Shown piece after piece: positions 1 to 8,796 of a DNA stretch of 64,000 bases (its first letter is position 1; each line of letters opens with the position of its first letter). Made by a program: the position numbers and the translations under genes. Source of the DNA: JAKVBH01 sp049800955 (GTDB taxonomy: Bacteria; Pseudomonadota; Alphaproteobacteria; Rhodobacterales; Rhodobacteraceae); contig NZ_JBNAGA010000006.1 of assembly GCF_049800955.1 (NCBI RefSeq), positions 21,565 through 85,564 of the forward strand. Reading direction: 5' to 3'. Under the pieces are notes generated by a model, which saw nothing but the letters and a program-made list of their open reading frames with translations, had not been told where the DNA came from and did not search any database.

Positions 1-297
1 TTCGCTGACGGCCGGTGGCATGATGACTTGCGCGCGCACCGGGCGGTCTCGGTACTTGATGCTCACGGATACGATGGGCTTGTCTTTGCTGATCGTCGAG
101 TTTGAGGCCGATGCGATCTGGGTTCCGATGTCCTTGATCTCGGTCGGCGTCAGGCTGCTCTTCAATTGCGACATGAACCTGTCACCCTGGAATTCGCCCC
201 AGACAGAACCGTCAGGGTTGATGCAAATCTCGATGACGTCGTCGCGGGAAGCATCGGGGAGCTTGTCGAGCGAGGCCTGGAGGTAGGCGCCTGACAT
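1..297 (-). CDS. virB11: VirB11-type secretion ATPase, N-terminal part (runs off the left edge)
   Basis: The minus strand encodes 99 open codons from an ATG at 297 to the window edge. The ATG overlaps the TGA of virB10 by one base, so the genes are probably translationally coupled. The visible protein (starting MSGAYLQASLDKL, then EICINPDGSVWGEF) has the look of the VirB11 N-terminal domain, the membrane-proximal part of the hexameric traffic ATPase that powers pilus assembly and substrate transfer. The Walker motifs would lie beyond the window, so the call rests on N-terminal character and on position directly after virB10. Confidence 0.8.
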   Translation of the reverse strand, partial: MSGAYLQASLDKLPDASRDDVIEICINPDGSVWGEFQGDRFMSQLKSSLTPTEIKDIGTQIASASNSTISKDKPIVSVSIKYRDRPVRAQVIMPPAVSE

Positions 298-1658
298 CAG
301 AAGATCTCCAGATCACGGTCCACCATCACAGTGATCCTTGCACCCTGTTCGACATAGATTACGGGACCGATGGACAGATAGTCATGAATGACACTGTCAG
401 CGCTGTCCGCAAAGTCGTCGCCCACATCTTCAAGGATCTCGGCAGACGTTTCGTCTTCGACCTGCGCCGCGGCGGCGCCGGGTAAAGCCGTGATCAACGA
501 AATGAGGGCCGCCGAGCCGAAACGCTCCTTGAAACGTGTGTCTACAAACCCCGTAGCGCCGGCGCGCCCGAGTTCATCGCCTCCAAACGAGCTGATTGTG
601 ACCGTTTGGTTGGTGGGCAGGATGATCCGATCCCAGGCGATCGTGATCCGGCTTTGTGCGATGTCTGCACCTGAACGGTATCGGCCGATCAGCTTCGATC
701 CTCTCGCAATCAAGATGCGGGACCCGTCGTAAGAGTGCACGTCCTCGGTAACGACCGCGCGGACTTGCCCGGGGAGTTCGCTCGAGATTGCCGTTTCCAT
801 CGCGGCCTGGATCATCGTGCCTTGCACAATCGTGTTGCCGGGGTTTGCGATGACCTCGGCTTGCGTGACGGTTGAGGGTAGGGCGCCGTTCAGGACGAAG
901 TCGGTCACGTCTTCGAAGGTCCGTTCCGCTAGCTCGCCTTCGCCCGTGCTGTTTCCGCCAAATGCGATGGTCGGCGACTTGATCCGCGCTTCCTGAAACG
1001 CCGCTTCCTCGTCCCTTCGGCGTTGCAGCTCAGCCAAGCGTCTTGCTTCTTCCTCTCGTTGTAACCGCAGGCGTTCGGCTTCCAAGAGGTCGGCTTCTGA
1101 CGGTCCAGGCGCAGGGGCGGGGGTCTGCAGTTTTGCGAGGTCGAGGTCCATCCGCAGTTGTTGAAGCTCCCGATCTCGGGCGGCCAGTTCTTCAGCAAAT
1201 TGGTCCTGCGCTCGTTGTGAGGCTTCTTCCAGGGCGGCAATCTTTGCCGTCAGTGCGTTGATGGCGTCTGCGGCAGCGGTGTTTTCTTCAACAACCGGTT
1301 CCGGTGCGTTCTGCAGCGCTTCGATCTCGGCACGAAGGGCTGCAAGTTGTTCTAGCAACTCCGCATTCGGCTCGGGGTCCGACTCGACAACCACGACTTC
1401 GGGTTCCGGCGGGGCAGGGGGCACGAAGGGCTCGATTTCACCAAACCCATCCCCGGTCATCTGAAACTCTTCTGGTTGCGCGGTTGGGAGCGGGTTTTCT
1501 GGTGTTTGCTGCAGAGCTGAGTAAACGAGCAGGCCCAGAACCGCGATCGCGCTCGTTCCAAGAAGTGCCACTAGAAGAGAGGGCTTTGATCTCGGTTTGG
1601 ACGGTTGCGCGCCTTCGAGTGCCGCGAGGCGTTTGCTGAGATCATCGATATCGCTCAT
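297..1658 (-). CDS. virB10: T4SS inner-to-outer membrane scaffold VirB10
   Basis: This 453-residue protein spans both membranes and links ATPase activity to the outer-membrane pore of the secretion channel. It has a short cytoplasmic start (MSDIDDLSKRL), one transmembrane helix near residues 30-50, a proline-rich stretch, a predicted coiled coil rich in Leu, Glu and Ala, and a C-terminal TrbI/VirB10 beta-barrel domain with the segments GSKLIGRY and RITIAWDRI. The open frame extends 70 codons upstream, but the ATG at 1658 overlaps the virB9 stop as ATGA, so I chose it. The long internal coiled coil is typical of the family. Confidence 0.93.
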   Translation of the reverse strand: MSDIDDLSKRLAALEGAQPSKPRSKPSLLVALLGTSAIAVLGLLVYSALQQTPENPLPTAQPEEFQMTGDGFGEIEPFVPPAPPEPEVVVVESDPEPNAELLEQLAALRAEIEALQNAPEPVVEENTAAADAINALTAKIAALEEASQRAQDQFAEELAARDRELQQLRMDLDLAKLQTPAPAPGPSEADLLEAERLRLQREEEARRLAELQRRRDEEAAFQEARIKSPTIAFGGNSTGEGELAERTFEDVTDFVLNGALPSTVTQAEVIANPGNTIVQGTMIQAAMETAISSELPGQVRAVVTEDVHSYDGSRILIARGSKLIGRYRSGADIAQSRITIAWDRIILPTNQTVTISSFGGDELGRAGATGFVDTRFKERFGSAALISLITALPGAAAAQVEDETSAEILEDVGDDFADSADSVIHDYLSIGPVIYVEQGARITVMVDRDLEIF

Positions 1659-2353
1659 GACGATTCCCCCGCATTGGTCGATTGAATGCAAACGATCTCG
1701 TCCCCCAGCCTCAGGACCCATTCGCGACCTACACCGGAGACCCGCAGCACGCCGTCCTCGACTTGCGTGCTGTTGACCGTTCGCTCGCGGCCATTGTTGT
1801 GCTGGAAGATCGCGGGAACGGGCGCATTGCGGGGAAATCGGAAGAAGGTGAACGTGCCGTCGTCCCACACCGAAGACGGTGTGAAATTCGTCCGATCGCT
1901 GGCGGCGTAGTTGTAGTTCGGAGCGCTCTGCGCAACTGCATTTGTGGGTCGCTGGTTGTCCTCGGGATACCGAAACTGGACCACGTAGAATGTGGGTGAC
2001 GAGCTCTCAGTCACATTGAAGTAGTAGCTGCGTCGGTTGGTATAAACGGTGATGTTGGTGTGGACCCCTCGGGCATTGGGTTTCACTGCAAAAGCCCGTC
2101 CGCCGGGCACTCCGTCGAGTTGAAAACCTTCGGTGTCGCCAGCGATGATTGAGCGGATGGTTTCGCCTTGTCCGAACTCAACCGTCGTCACATGGGTCAG
2201 GCTAACTTTGAGCCGATAGACCTGCCCGTCTTGGTAGGTTGCCACACGGACGCGGCTGTCATTCGGCCCTGATCTTGGAATGGCCTCGGCAAAAGCGGTG
2301 TTTGCCGCAACCGATACTGAGACCGACAGAAGAGCGGGAAGGATCAAATGCAT
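1655..2353 (-). CDS. virB9: T4SS outer-membrane complex protein VirB9
   Basis: This secreted protein of 232 residues joins VirB7 and VirB10 in the outer-membrane core. It begins with a signal peptide ending near AFAEA, followed by the CagX/VirB9 beta-sandwich with RVRVATYQDGQVYRL, GDTEGF and a C-terminal VWDDGTFTFFRFP segment that is a family hallmark. A TTG at 2359 overlaps the virB8 stop, but the ATG at 2353 sits eight bases after a GGAGA and is the better start. It lies in the tightly packed virB8-virB9-virB10 run. Confidence 0.93.
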   Translation of the reverse strand: MHLILPALLSVSVSVAANTAFAEAIPRSGPNDSRVRVATYQDGQVYRLKVSLTHVTTVEFGQGETIRSIIAGDTEGFQLDGVPGGRAFAVKPNARGVHTNITVYTNRRSYYFNVTESSSPTFYVVQFRYPEDNQRPTNAVAQSAPNYNYAASDRTNFTPSSVWDDGTFTFFRFPRNAPVPAIFQHNNGRERTVNSTQVEDGVLRVSGVGREWVLRLGDEIVCIQSTNAGESS

Positions 2354-2355
2354 AG

Positions 2356-3012
2356 TCAATTCTCCAACCTGTCGGAGCGAATGGCATACTCTGTGACGGT
2401 GAAGCCGAAGGGGTTGGTCCAGACATCGTCGATGGACCGGCGTTCCTCGGGACGGAACTCGAAGAGCAAGGTGGCCGTGAAGAGCCCGGCTTGGATCCCC
2501 TGAGGTGAGGTCAGCCGCTTCCGCAAGCGAACGGTTGCGCGATTGCTCCCGATCCGGTTGATGCTGAGAACCTCGACATCAAGGCGGGCATTGGCTCCAT
2601 AGACCTTGGGCGGATAGGCATCGGTGTTTGCACTGTTCCAGATGTTGCGCATTGAGGTCTCGGCGGCCCCGTCGGAGCGCTCGAGAATGCTGCGCACGCG
2701 GACATCGTTGTCGAGTTGATTGTAGGTTTCGCGGTCGGTCACGTAGCGAAACACAGCGCTCTCGATGATGGCCTGGTTTTCTGTGACTGAGACCGCGCCC
2801 ACTGAGGCATTGGGAAGCGCCAGGCCGGTCTCGGGGTCATAGGGTACGACAACGGGAGCCGGATCGACGTCGAGGATTGAGACGGCTGCGGCCGAAAGAC
2901 AGCCTAAAACACCGAAGATCAGACCAGCGAAAGCAAGTCGCTGCCATAGCTGCTCCCTACGGCGTGCCCCGTAGATCAGTTCTTCTTCGACAATTTCGGC
3001 TTCGCGCGTCAC
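2356..3012 (-). CDS. virB8: T4SS assembly factor VirB8
   Basis: The 218-residue protein nucleates the inner-membrane complex of the secretion channel. It shows a short cytoplasmic N-terminus, one membrane helix near residues 28-48 and a periplasmic NTF2-like VirB8 domain containing YVTDRETYN and RSILERSDG, and it ends with VTEYAIRSDRLEN. The open frame continues far upstream inside virB5, but a GTG at 3012 lies just after the virB5 stop and about ten bases from an AGGAG, so I take it as the start. Confidence 0.9.
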   Translation of the reverse strand: MTREAEIVEEELIYGARRREQLWQRLAFAGLIFGVLGCLSAAAVSILDVDPAPVVVPYDPETGLALPNASVGAVSVTENQAIIESAVFRYVTDRETYNQLDNDVRVRSILERSDGAAETSMRNIWNSANTDAYPPKVYGANARLDVEVLSINRIGSNRATVRLRKRLTSPQGIQAGLFTATLLFEFRPEERRSIDDVWTNPFGFTVTEYAIRSDRLEN

Positions 3013-3025
3013 GGGCCAGCGACTC

Positions 3026-3859
3026 CTATCTGGCTTCAAGCTTGGGCAGAGTGAAATCCATGTACCGCTGTTCTTCGGCGATGGTGGCGGCGTCGATGAC
3101 GCCGGTTTGTCCGGTCCCGACCGTTTGCACGGCTTCGAGTTGCCACATCGCGACCAGCGCGATCGCCAGTTCCGCCGTGACGCGCGTGTTGAGATCAACA
3201 CTGTCTTTCAGCTCTTCCATGTCGCCGATCATGCCAACGAGGCGGTCCACCCGTTGCAGAGACTGGCCCGCCTCCTCGTAGGAGGTCTGGGCCGCGGCGG
3301 ACATGACAGCACCCGTTGTGGCGCGCGTCGCGGTGCGACTTGCTCCGTCATTGCCGCCCGTCGCCATCTCTCGCAGCGTGTCTTCGTCGAACCCGGCCTC
3401 GGCCAGAACGCGCGTCATTTGCGTTTCGATCCGTCCTGCGCTGTTGCCCGCAAGTCGGGAAAAGTCGCCTTCGCGAATAGCATCAATTGTTGCCAGGATG
3501 TCGCCGAACTCCTGATCAAGAAGCCCGTTCAGCTCGTCCTCCATTTCGGTGCGGATGACAGTGGGAAGCTCCATCAGCCCCGTCAGTGCGGCATAGGTGT
3601 CTTGAAGCTGGGCGAGCTGCTCTTGAAGCGTGGCGAATTGCTCGCGCAGCTGGACGAGTTGTTCGTTCTGCAGGACCTCGTCCTCGATCATCTGCCGGAG
3701 TTGCTGGATCTCTTGCGCAATGTTTTGCGTATCGACCGTCGGCACGCCTTGGGCGACCGCCGGAGCAATGAGGAAAGGGGCAGGGGCCGTTGCCATCAAA
3801 AGACCCAAGGCGGTCAGGCAAAGGCGGCATCGCGCCCAAATGAAAGTTCGATGTGTCAT
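3026..3859 (-). CDS. virB5: VirB5-like minor pilus protein
   Basis: This exported protein of 277 residues has a long signal peptide ending near AVAQG. It then has the VirB5 hallmark start GVPTVDTQN, a Gln/Leu-rich coiled coil (residues about 45-95) and a helical C-terminus ending EEQRYMDFTLPKLEAR. VirB5 proteins sit at the pilus tip. The ATG at 3859 overlaps the stop of the preceding gene as ATGA. Its first and last segments are clearly related to the neighbouring lytic-transglycosylase hybrid, so the two genes share ancestry at both ends. Confidence 0.85.
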   Translation of the reverse strand: MTHRTFIWARCRLCLTALGLLMATAPAPFLIAPAVAQGVPTVDTQNIAQEIQQLRQMIEDEVLQNEQLVQLREQFATLQEQLAQLQDTYAALTGLMELPTVIRTEMEDELNGLLDQEFGDILATIDAIREGDFSRLAGNSAGRIETQMTRVLAEAGFDEDTLREMATGGNDGASRTATRATTGAVMSAAAQTSYEEAGQSLQRVDRLVGMIGDMEELKDSVDLNTRVTAELAIALVAMWQLEAVQTVGTGQTGVIDAATIAEEQRYMDFTLPKLEAR

Positions 3860-5013
3860 TCCAAGTCCTCCAACGTAAGATCCATGAATTTCTGTTCCTC
3901 GAGTTGTGCGGAGGCCATGGCGATCTCGGCCGCGCTCAAGGGTCGTGTTCGGGTCGCTTGCAGGCGTGTTCGTGCGGCGATGAGCCGAACAAGTTCAGCA
4001 CGCGCGTAGGCGTTCAACGCCATCGACTCCTGCAGGTCCGACGTTTCACCGATCCGCTCGACGATGCTGGCAATTCGCATGGCGGCGTCTTGAATAGACG
4101 CCATCGAATAATTGCCGTAGGTCGCAGCACCAGCGCTTGTCAGCGAAAGGTTCGAGTTGGCGAGCAAGGTCTGGTCGATGGTGCCAAGCGCGTCTGCACC
4201 GCCCATGCGGGCGAGATAGGCGTTGTATTTTTGCGGGATGACGGTGACGTAGTGCCGGGTTTCCGTGAACGGCGGCACGCCGCTGTATTCGATGACCCGC
4301 CCCGGACCCGCATTGTAGGCGGCAAGCGCATAGATGATGTTGCCGTCAAAGCGTGCCAGTTGTGCCGCGAGATACCGCGCACCTCCATGCACCTGCAGGT
4401 AGGGGTTGTCATAGTATTCCGGATAGATGCCAAGATCGCCGGCGGTACCGGGCATGATTTGTGTCAAACCGAATGCACCGACCGGTGAACGTGCGCCGAT
4501 GGTGAACCGGCTTTCCTGCCAGATCAGAGCCTGCAGCAGGGCACGCCATTGGCGGACACTCAGTCCGGCGCGGCCGACGCCCCCAAGACCGTGGGTCTCC
4601 TGTGCGACACGAATGATGAGTTGCTCAATATTGAGTGCGGCATCGCCAAACATCTGATCTGCGCCTGGATTGGGATCATCTGCGGCGTATAGAAAATCTG
4701 CAGATTGCTCTGGCGTACCGCCGGCCTCGAGCACGTCGATGGTGCCGGGAATGCCCTGGCGGCCGAAGCTCGTTTGCGCGTCGAGGATCTGCTGGAGCAC
4801 CCTTAGTTGCTCGCGTTCGATCTCGGCGATCTGCTCCTTCACGGAGAGCTTTTCGCGTTGAACGGCGAGATCACGTTCGCGATGCGCATTTGCCGCCTGG
4901 TTGCGCACCGCCAAGCCCGCATCCACGGTTGGCACACCTTGAGCATGCGCCGTTCCCACACTGATGCAGACAAAGCAAAGATATGCCACGTATCTGGAGA
5001 TCACTCGAGCCAC
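3856..5013 (-). CDS. Hybrid of a VirB5-like protein with an inserted lytic transglycosylase domain
   Basis: The 385-residue exported protein has a signal peptide, a VirB5-like N-terminus (AQGVPTVDAG plus coiled coil to about residue 80) and a lytic transglycosylase domain at about 130-260. That domain carries the catalytic motif QESRF, the segment GAFGLTQIMPGTA and the AYNAGPGRV motif. It closes with a VirB5-like tail, EEQKFMDLTLEDLE. The transglycosylase would open peptidoglycan locally while the ends dock into the pilus complex. The start is GTG at 5013. A GTG at 5004 that overlaps the virB7 stop is an equally good alternative. A separate VirB1-like gene lies at 8101, so the operon carries two such enzymes. 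Confidence 0.85.
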   Translation of the reverse strand: MARVISRYVAYLCFVCISVGTAHAQGVPTVDAGLAVRNQAANAHRERDLAVQREKLSVKEQIAEIEREQLRVLQQILDAQTSFGRQGIPGTIDVLEAGGTPEQSADFLYAADDPNPGADQMFGDAALNIEQLIIRVAQETHGLGGVGRAGLSVRQWRALLQALIWQESRFTIGARSPVGAFGLTQIMPGTAGDLGIYPEYYDNPYLQVHGGARYLAAQLARFDGNIIYALAAYNAGPGRVIEYSGVPPFTETRHYVTVIPQKYNAYLARMGGADALGTIDQTLLANSNLSLTSAGAATYGNYSMASIQDAAMRIASIVERIGETSDLQESMALNAYARAELVRLIAARTRLQATRTRPLSAAEIAMASAQLEEQKFMDLTLEDLE

Positions 5014-5171
5014 CCCGTGCTGTGATCGGCATCGCCCAAGGGCTCAAAGTTGCAGTTCTTCTCGGCAGGCCCTCGCGCTACGAAGCTGAAGCAGTTGGCT
5101 TCAGACGGTCTGTACTGCTCGCAGCCCGCGAGGGCTGAGATCAGGATCAAGAAGGGAACGAAAAATCTCAT
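5001..5171 (-). CDS. virB7: VirB7-like outer-membrane lipoprotein
   Basis: A 56-residue reading frame lies between virB4 and the hybrid gene. It begins MRFFVPFLILISALAGC, a lipoprotein signal with an LAGC lipobox, followed by a short mature part with two more cysteines. Size, lipobox and position fit VirB7, the lipoprotein that anchors VirB9 in the outer membrane. The ATG at 5171 overlaps the virB4 stop as ATGA and has GGAGG eight bases upstream. Sequence similarity to VirB7 is weak in general, so the name rests on size, lipobox and context. Confidence 0.8.
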   Translation of the reverse strand: MRFFVPFLILISALAGCEQYRPSEANCFSFVARGPAEKNCNFEPLGDADHSTGWLE

Positions 5172-7531
5172 GTCAGCCTCCAGAAGTCGGGATGTGTTCG
5201 ATAATCTGTGCCGACTAGCTGTTCGCCCTTTTCCATCCCACCGAGGATTGTGAGCAGGGGACCCAGAGCGCTGAGATCGGTGTCGACAACAACGGAACCC
5301 TGATCGTCCCGCACCAATCCAAGACGTGAGTTGCTCGCAGTGTTCAGTAGAACATCGAGCTCTTTGTCGTTCAGATTGAGCATTGCGTAGTCAGACGCAT
5401 TGGCCCGGATATTGGGCAGCAGGATTTGTGTCGGAACGGCTTCGATGATGGTTTTCCCAGTCCGCGTCTGTTCCAGCTGGCTGGCATATTGGGTCATCAT
5501 CACGACAACCGCGTTCTGTTTTCGAGCGGTGACCAGCCAGTTAGACAACCGCTCGGCAAAATAGGGATTGTCCAGCGCCTTCCACGCCTCGTCGATGACG
5601 ATGATTGTGGGTTTGCGATCCTCGATCTTTCGTTCGACCCGCCGAAAGAGGTAGGACAGAACGGCCATCCGCTCCTTCTCGCTTTCGCTGTCGAGGATGC
5701 CGGTGAGATCAAAGCCGACGATCTCACCTTCGAGCGAAAAGGTATCCTTCTGAGTTTGTCCGAAGATCCAGCCGTATCGCCCGGTCTCCGCCCATTCCAA
5801 AAACCGCTCGTGTAGGTCGCCATTGTCATCTGTTGATCCAAAGAGCGATGCGAGATCAGACCAGTTCCGGAGGTCGTCGTGGGCCGCCGTTGCGTTCTGG
5901 CGGACCACTTCCTGAATGCGGTTGGTTTGGGCAGGCGAGAGCGGTTTGTCTGGACGCTGGATCAAGGCCACCAGCCAATCGGACAACCAGGCCTGACCGC
6001 GCTCATCGATCTCGGTACGAAGGGGGTTGAGCCCGGTCGGCTCGCCTGCCTTCACAGCCGAAAAACGGCCACCGTTTGCCCGGACCGCCATTTCCATGCC
6101 CTGCCGATAATCGAAAACAAAGACACGTGCCCCGATGCGGCGCGCCTGCGTGAGCAGGAAGGCAGACAGAACAGATTTGCCTGATCCGGGACGACCGAGG
6201 ATGAGAGTGTGCCCGCCGGTTGGCTCTGCGGTTGGCGCGCCCTGTTCATGATAGCTGAAGCGATAGGCGGATTGCTCCGGTGTCGGAAACATCGTGATTG
6301 TCTGGCCCCAGGGGACCTGTTCATTGGTCTTGCCGAGTTGGGTGCGATGAAAGGCAGCGAGGTCGGCAAAGTTCCGGTTGGTGATCGCCGCCTTGCGGCT
6401 ACGGGCAGCGGTGTTCCCGGGGTGCTGCGCGAAGAAATGGGTCCTTGCCGCGAAGGCTTCGGTGATCAGATTGACACCTTCGGACGCCCCGATGTTGCGC
6501 ACCTCCCCGGCAATGGCGCTGAGCTCTTCCGGTGTGTCACCGAAGACAGTGACAGTCATGTGGTGATCGCCAAAGCTGAGGCGTTTTGACTCCAGGTCGT
6601 CGAGCGCGTCGGCGAGTTGGGCCTCCAAGGAGATTGCGCCGTCATCGGCGGCGCGCATCAGCCGCCGCTGGCGCTTGATCCGCGATGCCATGATGTTCGA
6701 ATTGATGGGTGTGAACGAATGGGTGACGACCATATCTACCGGCAGGTTCAGGTCATCAAACATCGTGCAGGCGGTCTTCGGGGGATAGGTCTTGATGGCG
6801 AATGTAGTCCCGTAACGGGTCCCCACCGCGCCATCGGAGACGACAAAGGATGCGTCCTTGAATGTCACCCGGCAGTTGGCAACGTCATGCGCTACGAAGC
6901 CATAATTGGAGGACAGGAAGAGCGGCAGTTCCCGGCCCGTGTTCAAGCCGCCAAGAAAGCCCAGGAGTTCACCCGTGCTCGCCTCGAGGAGACGCGGCGA
7001 CATATCCGCAAAGGTCGATTTCAGGAAGCCGACAACTTCGCCCAGGCGGCGCAAGCGTTTCTCCGTCTGGGCCGCAAGCAGCGAAACGGATTTGCGCGTC
7101 GAGAAGGGCAGACGTGACACGAGGGCAGGGCGGTGCACCACGGTCAAAGTCAGCGTTTTGTCCCGGAGGCCCCGCTGATCCAGAAATCTGCGCCATTCTG
7201 TATCGACGGCTGCAGCGAAATCATCGCCTTCCATTGGCCGCAGGTGGTGCTCAATTCCCTTCGAGACCTTGTGCACATAGAACCCAAAATCCGGACCGAT
7301 CTGGGCGATGATCTGCGCAAAAAGCGCCCGTGTTTTGTCGAGGTACACATCATCGGTCGTGTTGCTGTTGACGCCTTTCAGCCGAAGGCATTGGAAGAGT
7401 TCATTGCCACGCGTTCGAACTGTCTGGTCGTCAACCAGGTTCACGTAGGGGAGCATATGGGCCAGTTGTCCTTCCCTGCTGGTCCATGTCGGAAGAAGCG
7501 TGTCTTGCGCTTGGACGTCGTCACGGGGCAT
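5168..7531 (-). CDS. virB4: T4SS ATPase VirB4
   Basis: At 787 residues this is the expected size for VirB4, the large ATPase of pilus biogenesis. Walker A (GRPGSGKS) lies near residue 445 and Walker B (IVIDEAWKAL) near 640, followed by the conserved VVMMTQYASQLEQ. The N-terminal CagE-type domain contains LFQCLRLKG. The frame is open 60 codons further upstream, but that part lies inside virB3. The ATG at 7531 (MPRDDVQAQDTLL) overlaps virB3 by 11 bases and gives the usual length. Confidence 0.95.
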   Translation of the reverse strand: MPRDDVQAQDTLLPTWTSREGQLAHMLPYVNLVDDQTVRTRGNELFQCLRLKGVNSNTTDDVYLDKTRALFAQIIAQIGPDFGFYVHKVSKGIEHHLRPMEGDDFAAAVDTEWRRFLDQRGLRDKTLTLTVVHRPALVSRLPFSTRKSVSLLAAQTEKRLRRLGEVVGFLKSTFADMSPRLLEASTGELLGFLGGLNTGRELPLFLSSNYGFVAHDVANCRVTFKDASFVVSDGAVGTRYGTTFAIKTYPPKTACTMFDDLNLPVDMVVTHSFTPINSNIMASRIKRQRRLMRAADDGAISLEAQLADALDDLESKRLSFGDHHMTVTVFGDTPEELSAIAGEVRNIGASEGVNLITEAFAARTHFFAQHPGNTAARSRKAAITNRNFADLAAFHRTQLGKTNEQVPWGQTITMFPTPEQSAYRFSYHEQGAPTAEPTGGHTLILGRPGSGKSVLSAFLLTQARRIGARVFVFDYRQGMEMAVRANGGRFSAVKAGEPTGLNPLRTEIDERGQAWLSDWLVALIQRPDKPLSPAQTNRIQEVVRQNATAAHDDLRNWSDLASLFGSTDDNGDLHERFLEWAETGRYGWIFGQTQKDTFSLEGEIVGFDLTGILDSESEKERMAVLSYLFRRVERKIEDRKPTIIVIDEAWKALDNPYFAERLSNWLVTARKQNAVVVMMTQYASQLEQTRTGKTIIEAVPTQILLPNIRANASDYAMLNLNDKELDVLLNTASNSRLGLVRDDQGSVVVDTDLSALGPLLTILGGMEKGEQLVGTDYRTHPDFWRLT

Positions 7532-7802
7532 AGCTGTCGCCCCCGTGTATTCGACGGTTTGCGGTCGGTGGGGTTTCCTGCAGAGTGGTGGCCACCACGT
7601 CGAGGAAATTGGGGTCCCAATCCGCCGCTTTCCAAAGGGCCGGATAGGCCGCCGCTGCCGCAATGGCAACGGCCCAATGCTGGATCCACAGGAACAGCAA
7701 AACGGACCCAAACAGCCAGACCATGGCGTACATGATCGGCAATCCGATCAATTTGGGAGGACGCACGAGCCCGGTGAAGAGGGGGGACTGTTCCGCTGCC
7801 AT
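7521..7802 (-). CDS. virB3: T4SS inner-membrane protein VirB3
   Basis: This 93-residue membrane protein starts MAAEQSPLFTGLVRPP, the standard opening of VirB3, and carries two closely spaced hydrophobic helices (about residues 18-52). VirB3 associates with VirB4 at the base of the channel. The ATG at 7802 lies 11 bases after the virB2 stop. Its 3' end overlaps the start of virB4. Confidence 0.92.
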   Translation of the reverse strand: MAAEQSPLFTGLVRPPKLIGLPIMYAMVWLFGSVLLFLWIQHWAVAIAAAAAYPALWKAADWDPNFLDVVATTLQETPPTANRRIHGGDSYAP

Positions 7803-7813
7803 CTGGGTGATCC

Positions 7814-8104
7814 TCAGGTTGTCCAGATTGCCGCGACGATGGTCGGCGCAGCGGCGATGCCTGCGATGGCAACAAGAACCCACAGTGCCTGGCGGAAATC
7901 GAGGATGCCGAAGAGCCAGGAGAGGAAGACACCGATCAGGGCAAGTGTGCCAATCACGATACCAAGTGGGCCGGTGATGGCGTCGACAATCCCCTGCAGA
8001 AGAGTCTGGATTGGCGACAGGTCGATGCTTTGCGCCAGGGCAGGGGAGGCCGTGGCAAACAGGAGCACGGCCAGAGCCAGGGTGGCGTTCGGGTTTGGTT
8101 TCAC
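7814..8104 (-). CDS. virB2: T4SS major pilin VirB2
   Basis: The 96-residue prepilin has a cleavable leader (MKPNPNATLALAVLLFATA, cleavage probably after ALA) and two hydrophobic helices separated by a short loop, the architecture of VirB2/TrbC pilins. It would be processed and polymerised into the conjugative pilus. The ATG at 8104 overlaps the stop of the upstream transglycosylase gene. Confidence 0.93.
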   Translation of the reverse strand: MKPNPNATLALAVLLFATASPALAQSIDLSPIQTLLQGIVDAITGPLGIVIGTLALIGVFLSWLFGILDFRQALWVLVAIAGIAAAPTIVAAIWTT

Positions 8105-8796
8105 GAGGTCTCTCCTTCAAGCCGGTTGAACACGGCCAGCACACGGCTGACGTGGTTTTGCGTTTCTCGGTAGGGTGGGATGCCCTTGTGGCGGGCCACG
8201 GCCTCGGGCCCGGCGTTGTAGGCGGCGAGGGCAAGCCGGACGTCGCCGAACTCGGCCATCATCTGCGCAAGATATCGGGCGGAGCCGTCAAGGTTCTCGC
8301 GCCAGTCATAGGGATCGACGCCAAGCGCACGAGCCGTGTCCGGCATCAGTTGACCGAGACCAATGGCTCCAACACGGCTGCGGGCGGCCGGGTTGTAGGC
8401 GCTTTCGATTTCGATATTGGAACGGAAGACCAGCCGCCACTCCGTGACGGTGATGCCTGCGCGCCTCAGACCGGGGTGGGCGGCATAGCGGAGGGCGGTG
8501 TCGTCAATTGCCGAGAGGATTTCTGGGGTGGGGGCAAGAGCTCTTCGGTTGACACCGTCGGTTCGGAACTCATCGGCGGGTTCATTCTCTGCATCCCCAA
8601 GGATCGCCAGCTCCTGGCTTGCCGATCCTTGGCCGATCCCATCATTGTAGTTGCGCGCGAAGTTGCTTTGCGACGTGGAGGCCCGAAGCGAGCCGTCGCC
8701 CTGCATAACGAGAACCATCCCTTCGCTTTGCGCGGCTGCGGGTGCCAGGCAGATAGCGAAGACACTAACGATGCGACGGGTCAGACGCGGTGTCAG
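8101..8796 (-). CDS. virB1: VirB1-like lytic transglycosylase
   Basis: The C-terminal part carries a lytic transglycosylase domain with EIESAYNP (catalytic Glu), GAIGLGQLMPDTA and LALAAYNAGPEAV, which would cut peptidoglycan for T4SS assembly. A signal peptide (RRIVSVFAICLAPAAAQS) begins near 8780, but no ATG, GTG or TTG lies close before it in frame. A CTG at 8796 or 8784 is possible, and the nearest TTG would add a 45-residue leader. The start is therefore uncertain. The 5' end overlaps the end of the preceding small gene in another frame. Confidence 0.8.
   Translation of the reverse strand: MTPRLTRRIVSVFAICLAPAAAQSEGMVLVMQGDGSLRASTSQSNFARNYNDGIGQGSASQELAILGDAENEPADEFRTDGVNRRALAPTPEILSAIDDTALRYAAHPGLRRAGITVTEWRLVFRSNIEIESAYNPAARSRVGAIGLGQLMPDTARALGVDPYDWRENLDGSARYLAQMMAEFGDVRLALAAYNAGPEAVARHKGIPPYRETQNHVSRVLAVFNRLEGETS

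Noticed and set aside
297..1868. Longer virB10 reading frame beginning at 1868
   Set aside because: The extra 70 residues are antisense-like and overlap virB9; the ATG at 1658 overlaps the virB9 stop as in the rest of the operon.
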